From Thiobacillus sp. (GTDB lineage Bacteria > Pseudomonadota > Gammaproteobacteria > Burkholderiales > Thiobacillaceae), in assembly GCF_024708915.1 (NCBI RefSeq), contig NZ_JANJXQ010000042.1:1-5108 (forward strand): a stretch of 5,108 nt of DNA, given 5' to 3'. Numbering within the stretch: position 1 is the stretch's first letter; every line of letters starts with the position of its first letter. Both the position numbers and the translations under genes were made by a program. Of this stretch, positions 1 to 5,108 are shown piece by piece. The notes beneath the pieces are model-generated. The model saw nothing but the letters and a program-made list of their open reading frames with translations, was not told where the DNA came from and did not search any database.

Positions 1-377
1 CGGTCGAGCAGACCGGCCTTGAGGTAATCCTGCCCCAGTTCGCTCATCGCCCGCAGGCGCTGGTCTTCGGCCAGGCCTTCGCGTTCCAGCAGGTTTTCGT
101 GCATGCGGATGGCGCGATCGAGTTCGCCGCGGCGGCGGAACAGGCCACCCAGCGCAAAGTGCAGGTCGATGGTTTCGGGTTCGAGCTTGACGACTTCGAG
201 AAAAGCCTCGATGGCCTTGTCAGGCTGCTCGTTGAGCAGAAAATTCAGGCCGCGGAAATACGAATTGGGCAGCGCGCGCGATTCGGTCACCACCTGACGA
301 ATGTCGACCCGCGCCGCCAGCCAGCCCAGCACGAAAAACAGGGGGAACGCCAGCAACCACCAGAATTCGAATTCCAT
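1..377 (-). CDS. lapB: LapB, LPS assembly regulator with TPR repeats (5' part, 125 codons)
   Basis: LapB (YciM) is an inner-membrane-anchored, cytoplasm-facing tetratricopeptide protein that in Escherichia coli works with FtsH to control degradation of LpxC and so balances LPS synthesis. Only the N-terminal 125 codons are here; the 3' end lies beyond position 1. The start ATG at 377-375 begins MEFEFWWLLAFPLFFVLGWL, a hydrophobic anchor over about residues 5-22, followed by a short basic stretch. TPR-like helices follow, with segments such as NFLLNEQPDKAIEAFLEVV and LGGLFRRRGELDRAIRMHE that align well with E. coli LapB from memory. The start is well fixed: the in-frame codons upstream are GTC, CGC and then the lapA stop TAA. 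No strong Shine-Dalgarno is visible, so translation may be coupled to lapA six bases upstream. The C-terminal rubredoxin-like metal-binding domain of the family cannot be judged from this fragment. Confidence 0.93.
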   Translation of the reverse strand, partial: MEFEFWWLLAFPLFFVLGWLAARVDIRQVVTESRALPNSYFRGLNFLLNEQPDKAIEAFLEVVKLEPETIDLHFALGGLFRRRGELDRAIRMHENLLEREGLAEDQRLRAMSELGQDYLKAGLLD

Positions 378-383
378 GACGCG

Positions 384-671
384 TTACACGACAGGCATGT
401 CGGTTTGCGTGCCCGTGTCCGACTCGACCACCTGCGGTTTGCGGGCAAGCTCGCGGCGCAGGCGGAACAGGGCCGGCAGCAAGGCCAACACCCCCATTAG
501 TGCGCCCAGCACGAACGTCAGCCCCAGCATGACGATCAGCGGCGCTTGCCACACATAATCCAGATAGGAATAGAAAATGACGGTGTGGCTGTTTTTCAGG
601 GCAAAACCCAGCACCAGCAGAAATACCAGCAGTTTCGCCGCCAGCACCAGATAGCGTGTGAGATTTTTCAT
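384..671 (-). CDS. lapA: LapA, lipopolysaccharide assembly protein A (DUF1049 membrane protein)
   Basis: This 95-residue protein has the size and layout of the LapA (YciS) family, whose E. coli member is about 102 residues, sits in the inner membrane and associates with LapB in LPS assembly control. Two hydrophobic segments are visible at about residues 7-25 and 43-66. Between them is the family-typical region ALKNSHTVIFYSYLD (residues 24-38). A basic stretch after the second segment (FRLRRELARK, 69-78) suggests that both termini face the cytoplasm, and a short polar tail follows. It starts at ATG 671-669 and stops with TAA. lapB begins six bases further on and in the same reading frame, so the two are almost certainly one transcript. 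The Shine-Dalgarno is weak. An intrinsic terminator lies between it and ihfB upstream, so it probably has its own promoter or depends on read-through. Confidence 0.92.
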   Translation of the reverse strand: MKNLTRYLVLAAKLLVFLLVLGFALKNSHTVIFYSYLDYVWQAPLIVMLGLTFVLGALMGVLALLPALFRLRRELARKPQVVESDTGTQTDMPVV

Positions 672-695
672 GGTTATTCGCGTGAGATTGAGCCC

Positions 696-721
696 ATTCT
701 ACCTTTGCCGGCGGGCTTCAA
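696..721 (-). promoter_or_regulatory. Weak candidate promoter for lapAB
   Basis: On the minus strand the box TAGAAT (701-696) matches the sigma70 -10 consensus at five of six bases. TTGAAG (721-716) resembles a -35 box, but the spacer is only 14 bases; a 17-base spacer would put the poor hexamer TTTTTG at 724-719. It lies downstream of the ihfB terminator and about 25 bases before the lapA start, which is where a lapAB promoter would be expected. This is a pattern match only. Confidence 0.25.
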
Positions 722-739
722 AAAGCGCGGCGGCGGGCG

Positions 740-768
740 AAAAAAGAAAACGGCGCAAAATGCGCCGT
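740..768 (-). terminator. Rho-independent terminator after ihfB
   Basis: On the minus strand a perfect 8-bp stem ACGGCGCA / TGCGCCGT (768-761 and 757-750) closes a 3-base TTT loop. It is followed at once by a T-rich run TTTTCTTTTTT (750-740, its first T shared with the stem). It begins 22 bases after the ihfB stop codon. GC-rich stem, tight loop and T tract are all present, so this is a convincing end for the rpsA-ihfB transcript and separates it from lapAB. Confidence 0.9.
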
Positions 769-790
769 ATTCACCTGCCTTGCATCACGC

Positions 791-1075
791 TCACAGCGGA
801 AAATCCACCCGGTCGCGCAATTCCTTGCCTGCCTTGAAATGCGGCACATACTTGGCCGGCACCTGCACACGCTCGCCAGACTTGGGATTGCGTCCGAGAC
901 GGGCGGGACGGAAGCTCAGGCTGAAGCTGCCGAAGCCGCGGATTTCGATACGCTCGCCGCGCGACAGGTTTCTCGCCAGCGCGTCGAGGATCGTCTTCAC
1001 TGCCATCTCGATATCCGCAACCGAAAACTGCGAATGCCGCGCCGCCAGTTGAGCAATCAGCTCGGACTTGGTCAT
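791..1075 (-). CDS. ihfB: Integration host factor beta subunit (IHF-beta)
   Basis: IHF-beta pairs with IHF-alpha to form the heterodimer that binds specific DNA sites and bends them sharply, acting in nucleoid structure, transcription, recombination and replication. The 94-residue product matches the length of E. coli IHF-beta and shares MTKSEL at the start, the block [13 protein letters not shown] (41-53), GRNPKSG (61-67) and [15 protein letters not shown] (75-89). Pro64, at the tip of the beta arm that intercalates into the minor groove, is present. So are Glu44 and Arg46, which in the E. coli protein take part in reading the consensus site. Conserved [13 protein letters not shown] marks it as IHF/HU family, and the [11 protein letters not shown] form together with its place after rpsA identifies the beta subunit. 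ATG lies three bases after the rpsA stop, with no strong Shine-Dalgarno, implying coupling to rpsA. A terminator follows. Confidence 0.97.
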   Translation of the reverse strand: MTKSELIAQLAARHSQFSVADIEMAVKTILDALARNLSRGERIEIRGFGSFSLSFRPARLGRNPKSGERVQVPAKYVPHFKAGKELRDRVDFPL

Positions 1076-1078
1076 GGA

Positions 1079-2803
<1,725 letters not shown>

Positions 2804-2898
2804 TAAAAAACCTTCATTTCCGTCGGTAAGGACGGGGTTGGTTGCACATCGTCAGCCAGCGGGCACGGGCCGACACGAATCGAATCAGACTTGATGCA
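2804..2898 (-). promoter_or_regulatory. rpsA leader with two possible hairpins
   Basis: This 95-base gap between cmk and rpsA contains, on the minus strand, a 7-bp stem GTCGGCC / GGCTGAC (2874-2868 and 2857-2851, one G-U pair, 10-base loop). A 5-bp stem CCGTC / GACGG follows (2835-2831 and 2824-2820, 6-base loop), ending five bases before the Shine-Dalgarno. In E. coli the rpsA leader folds into hairpins and S1 represses its own translation there; a similar role here is inference. I see no convincing sigma70 promoter in the gap. In E. coli an rpsA promoter lies inside cmk, so one could lie upstream here too. Confidence 0.4.
2811..2815 (-). promoter_or_regulatory. Shine-Dalgarno of rpsA
   Basis: GAAGG on the minus strand is separated by seven bases (TTTTTTA) from the ATG at 2803. 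It decides the rpsA start in favour of this ATG over the Met codon 12 residues further on, which is preceded only by pyrimidine-rich coding sequence. Confidence 0.75.
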
Positions 2899-3579
2899 TT
2901 ACTTGCCGCGGTAGTGGCTCAGCACCGCCTGCACCGCCGACTCGACATCCATCCGGGTCGTGTCGAGCAATAGCGCATCCGGCGCGGGCTTCAGCGGCGC
3001 AACGGCGCGACCGGTATCGCGCGCGTCGCGGGCCTGCATATCCGCAACAAGGGCCGGTAGACTAGCAGAGTTCCCCTTTTCGATCAACTGCTTATACCGC
3101 CGCTCGGCGCGCGCCTCGGCGCTGGCGGTGAGGAAGATTTTGGCCGCCGCATCGGCGAACACCACCGTCCCCATGTCGCGTCCGTCGGCCACCAGGCCGG
3201 GCGCCTGGCGGTAGGCGCGCTGGCGGTCGAGCAGCGCCGCGCGCACCGCCGGCAGCGCCGCCACTTTCGACGCGCCGTCGCCCACCATCTCGGCACGGAT
3301 CGCGTCGCTGACATCCTCTCCCGCCAGCCACACCGTGCCGTCGCGGAATACCGCCGGCAGCGTGGCCGCCAGTTGCGCCACGCGGGCCGCATCGTCCAGC
3401 GCCACGCCGTGCCGCATCGCCGACAGCGCGGTCAGCCGGTACAGCGCGCCGCTGTCGAGGAAATGGAAACCGAGCGCAGCAGCGACCCGCTCTGCCACGG
3501 TGCCTTTGCCCGACGCCGAGGGGCCGTCAATGGTGATCACGGGCGAGGGGTGAGGGGTGAGGGGTGAGGCAACGTTCAC
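2899..3579 (-). CDS. cmk: Cytidylate kinase (CMP/dCMP kinase)
   Basis: Cmk phosphorylates CMP and dCMP to their diphosphates with ATP, in the cytosol, feeding pyrimidine nucleotide pools. With the GTG start at 3579 the protein has 226 residues, matching E. coli Cmk (227). Motifs visible: P-loop GPSASGKGT (19-27), LDSGALYR (41-48), the CMP-binding-type segment GEDVSDAIR (87-95), [16 protein letters not shown] (129-144), KIFLTAS (147-153) and the Arg-rich lid [13 protein letters not shown] (184-196). The GTG overlaps the aroA stop by four bases (GTGA) and has GGGGA seven bases upstream, so this start is preferred. The frame stays open a further 121 codons into aroA, and longer starts there are unlikely. 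A second GTG at residue 14, immediately before [12 protein letters not shown], lacks a Shine-Dalgarno. The first 13 residues are oddly encoded by a heptanucleotide tandem repeat (SPLTPHPS) instead of a normal conserved N-terminus. Confidence 0.95.
   Translation of the reverse strand: MNVASPLTPHPSPVITIDGPSASGKGTVAERVAAALGFHFLDSGALYRLTALSAMRHGVALDDAARVAQLAATLPAVFRDGTVWLAGEDVSDAIRAEMVGDGASKVAALPAVRAALLDRQRAYRQAPGLVADGRDMGTVVFADAAAKIFLTASAEARAERRYKQLIEKGNSASLPALVADMQARDARDTGRAVAPLKPAPDALLLDTTRMDVESAVQAVLSHYRGK
3541..3568. repeat. Heptanucleotide tandem repeat in the 5' end of cmk
   Basis: On the plus strand four seven-base units follow one another: one GGGCGAG and three identical GGGTGAG. On the minus (coding) strand they lie between the cmk GTG start and its P-loop segment and encode SPLTPHPSP. 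The tract is of the same family as the one at 3724-3751 in aroA. Confidence 0.9.
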
Positions 3580-4871
3580 TGGGCAATCCCCGCAAAAACC
3601 CTGAAATACTCCGGGAAGGTCTTGTTCACGCACGCCGGGTCGTTGATTCGCACCGGCACGCCGCCGAGCGTCACCAGCGACAGGCACATCGCCATGCGGT
3701 GGTCGTCGTAGGTGTCGATTACAGCGTGAGGGGTGAGGCGTGAGGCGTGAGGCGGCGCGATGCGAATGTAGTCGGCGCCCTCCTCCACCGTCGCGCCGAC
3801 CTTGCGCAATTCGGCCGCCATCGCCGCGATGCGGTCGGTTTCCTTGACCCGCCAGCTGGCGATGTTGGTCAGCGTGGTCGTGCCGTCGGCGAACAGCGCC
3901 GCCACCGCCAGCGTCATCGCGGCGTCGGGAATGTGGTTGCAATCGAGGTCGACCGCCTTGAGCCGGCCCGACTCGGGCGCGCGCGCCTCGATCCAGTTCG
4001 GCCCCATTTCGATCTGCGCCCCCATCAACGCCAGCGCATCGGCAAAGCGCACGTCGCCCTGCACGCTGTCGCGGCCGACGCCCTCCACCCGCACCGGGCC
4101 GCCGCCGATGGCGCCCGCGGCGAGAAAATAGGACGCCGACGACGCATCGCCTTCCACCCAGATTTCGCCGGGGCTCTGGTAGCGCGCCGCTGCCGGCACG
4201 CCGAAGCGCTGCCAGTCGTCGCGCGCGATCTCCACGCCAAAGCGGCGCAGCATCGCCAGCGTGATGCCGATGTAGGGTTTGGAAATCAGCTCGCCCACGA
4301 CCTCGATGGTGGTATCGCGCTGGCGCAGCGGCAGCGCCATCAGGAGACCGGTGAGGAACTGGCTCGACACATTGCCGCGTACCTCGGTGATGTCGCCGGC
4401 GATTTCTGCGGGATGAATCTTCAGCGGCGGAAAGCCTTCCTGGCCGAGATAGTCGATGTGCGCACCGAGCCGCCGCAAGGCGTCGACCAGATCGCCGATC
4501 GGCCGCTCGTGCATGCGCGCCACACCTTTCAGCTCATACTCGCCGCCCGACAGCGCGCACGCGGCGGTCAGCGAACGGAACGCCGTCCCGGCATTGCCCA
4601 GGAACAGTTCGGCCTGCTTGACCGGAAACGCGCCACCCACGCCTGTGATTTCATAGTCATCGGAATCGCTCACCCGCGCGACGCCCACGCCCAACACGCG
4701 CAAGGCATCGAGCATGACCCGTGTGTCGTCGGAATCGAGTAGCGCCCGCACGATGGTCGTGCCTTGCGCCAGCGCCGCCAGCAGCAGCACGCGGTTGGAA
4801 ATGCTTTTGGAGCCCGGCAGGCGCACTGTGCCGCGCGCCTCGCCGCTTGCGGGTAAATCAAGAAATTCCAT
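3576..4871 (-). CDS. aroA: 3-phosphoshikimate 1-carboxyvinyltransferase (EPSP synthase)
   Basis: AroA transfers the enolpyruvyl group of PEP to shikimate-3-phosphate, the sixth step of the shikimate pathway and the target of glyphosate. The 431-residue protein has the class I motifs: [10 protein letters not shown] (18-27, with Lys22, Ser23 and Arg27), [10 protein letters not shown] (91-100), [16 protein letters not shown] (121-136), SSQ (169-171), IPDAAMT (314-320), RVKETDR (341-347), [11 protein letters not shown] (386-396) and KTFPEYF (417-423). Two oddities stand out. Ser100 occupies the position of E. coli Pro101. The loop at about 374-383 ([10 protein letters not shown]) is encoded by a heptanucleotide repeat and makes the protein three residues longer than E. 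coli between the Glu341 and Arg386 equivalents. ATG at 4871 is preferred over the adjacent TTG (4874) because AGGA stands six bases before the ATG and only three before the TTG. It overlaps the tyrA stop by one base (TGATG) and its own stop overlaps cmk. Confidence 0.97.
   Translation of the reverse strand: MEFLDLPASGEARGTVRLPGSKSISNRVLLLAALAQGTTIVRALLDSDDTRVMLDALRVLGVGVARVSDSDDYEITGVGGAFPVKQAELFLGNAGTAFRSLTAACALSGGEYELKGVARMHERPIGDLVDALRRLGAHIDYLGQEGFPPLKIHPAEIAGDITEVRGNVSSQFLTGLLMALPLRQRDTTIEVVGELISKPYIGITLAMLRRFGVEIARDDWQRFGVPAAARYQSPGEIWVEGDASSASYFLAAGAIGGGPVRVEGVGRDSVQGDVRFADALALMGAQIEMGPNWIEARAPESGRLKAVDLDCNHIPDAAMTLAVAALFADGTTTLTNIASWRVKETDRIAAMAAELRKVGATVEEGADYIRIAPPHASRLTPHAVIDTYDDHRMAMCLSLVTLGGVPVRINDPACVNKTFPEYFRVFAGIAQ
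3587..3591 (-). promoter_or_regulatory. Shine-Dalgarno of cmk
   Basis: GGGGA on the minus strand lies inside the last codons of aroA, seven bases before the GTG at 3579. It supports that GTG as the cmk start over the internal GTG at 3540, which is preceded only by the repeat tract. Confidence 0.55.
3724..3751. repeat. Heptanucleotide tandem repeat inside aroA
   Basis: On the plus strand four units follow one another: GCGTGAG, GGGTGAG, GCGTGAG, GCGTGAG. On the coding strand they encode the AroA loop [10 protein letters not shown] just before the conserved [11 protein letters not shown] segment. The consensus GSGTGAG is shared with the cmk tract 155 bases away. Confidence 0.9.
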
Positions 4872-5108
4872 CAAGAATCCTGAGCCTTAATCCAGTTTTC
4901 ACGGGCATTGCGGGCGCGCGAAAACATCTTCAACAATGCATCAGCATCTTCCGCATCGACTGCCTGGCGCAATGCTTGCAGCGATGCGAGGTAGGCATCC
5001 AGTTCGGCCAGCACCGCCTCCCGGTTCGCCAGCGCGATGTCGCGCCACATCTCCGGGCTGCTGCCGGCAATCCGGGTGAAATCGCGGAAACCGCTGGCGG
5101 CAAAGCGG
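4871..5108 (-). CDS. tyrA: Prephenate dehydrogenase, C-terminal part (78 codons)
   Basis: TyrA oxidatively decarboxylates prephenate to 4-hydroxyphenylpyruvate with NAD(P)+ in tyrosine synthesis. Only the C-terminal 78 residues are in the window; the gene enters from beyond position 5108. The visible segment [20 protein letters not shown] followed by [17 protein letters not shown] matches the conserved helical dimerisation domain of prephenate (and arogenate) dehydrogenases, which carries the FRDxTRIA and MWRDI motifs. The tail ends at TGA 4873-4871, whose last base is the A of the aroA ATG. In Pseudomonas the equivalent dehydrogenase is fused to EPSP synthase; here they are separate, overlapping genes. 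The cofactor-binding Rossmann domain and any chorismate mutase fusion lie outside the window, so NAD versus NADP preference and prephenate versus arogenate use cannot be judged. Confidence 0.9.
   Translation of the reverse strand, partial: RFAASGFRDFTRIAGSSPEMWRDIALANREAVLAELDAYLASLQALRQAVDAEDADALLKMFSRARNARENWIKAQDS
4878..4881 (-). promoter_or_regulatory. Shine-Dalgarno of aroA
   Basis: AGGA on the minus strand, inside the last codons of tyrA, is six bases before the ATG at 4871 and only three before the in-frame TTG at 4874. The spacing selects the ATG. Confidence 0.6.

Noticed and set aside
363..374. Two adjoining GAATTC sites, looking like a cloning linker
   Set aside because: They encode EFEF within the natural lapB N-terminus (MEFEFWW), and the flanking sequence is continuous native gene.
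680..686. Single GCGTGAG before lapA, identical to the heptamer unit
   Set aside because: A lone seven-base match is expected by chance in GC-rich sequence; there is no tandem copy.
2804..2835. Hairpin at 2820-2835 plus the T run near 2805 as a cmk terminator
   Set aside because: The stem is only 5 bp and the T run is separated from it by nine bases that include the rpsA Shine-Dalgarno, so it does not have terminator geometry.
2899..3942. A 347-residue extended form of cmk starting inside aroA
   Set aside because: The extra 121 residues are out-of-frame aroA sequence; the kinase domain, length match, Shine-Dalgarno and GTGA overlap support the start at 3579.
3747..4742. 331-codon open frame on the plus strand opposite aroA
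   Set aside because: An Arg/Ala/His-rich shadow of aroA with no family resemblance; it is incompatible with the clear EPSP synthase on the other strand.
4872..4874. TTG as the aroA start
   Set aside because: The spacing from AGGA is only three bases; the next codon, ATG, has a six-base spacing and gives the TGATG overlap.

Overview
The window is a compact housekeeping block in which every supported gene reads on the minus strand, from high to low coordinates: tyrA (3' end only), aroA, cmk, rpsA, ihfB, lapA and lapB (5' end only). The GC-rich sequence, the protein sequences and this gene order point to a betaproteobacterium. That assignment is inferred from family knowledge; no genus can be named.

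Layout in transcription order. Positions 5108-4871 hold the last 78 codons of prephenate dehydrogenase. Its TGA shares one base with the ATG of aroA (EPSP synthase, 4871-3576). The aroA TGA in turn overlaps the GTG start of cmk (cytidylate kinase, 3579-2899) by four bases. A 95-base leader with two possible hairpins and a clear Shine-Dalgarno precedes rpsA (ribosomal protein S1 with six S1 domains, 2803-1079). ihfB (IHF beta subunit, 1075-791) starts three bases after the rpsA stop. A strong intrinsic terminator at 768-740 closes this block. After it come lapA (671-384) and the first 125 codons of lapB (377 to the window edge), the membrane proteins that control LPS assembly.

The genes link aromatic amino-acid synthesis (tyrA, aroA), pyrimidine nucleotide supply (cmk), translation (rpsA), nucleoid architecture (ihfB) and outer-membrane homeostasis (lapAB). 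The tyrA-aroA-cmk part looks translationally coupled. The terminator suggests that lapAB has at least partly separate expression.

I found no undescribed multi-gene system, mobile element, CRISPR array or RNA gene. The most unusual feature is a pair of short heptanucleotide tandem repeats (unit GSGTGAG on the plus strand), four units each, inside coding sequence: one in a loop of AroA just before its catalytic Arg motif, the other at the very N-terminus of Cmk. Because the unit is not a multiple of three, a change of one unit would shift frame, and one extra unit in aroA would place it in the open cmk frame. AroA also carries Ser where the class I enzyme usually has Pro101, a position linked to glyphosate tolerance.
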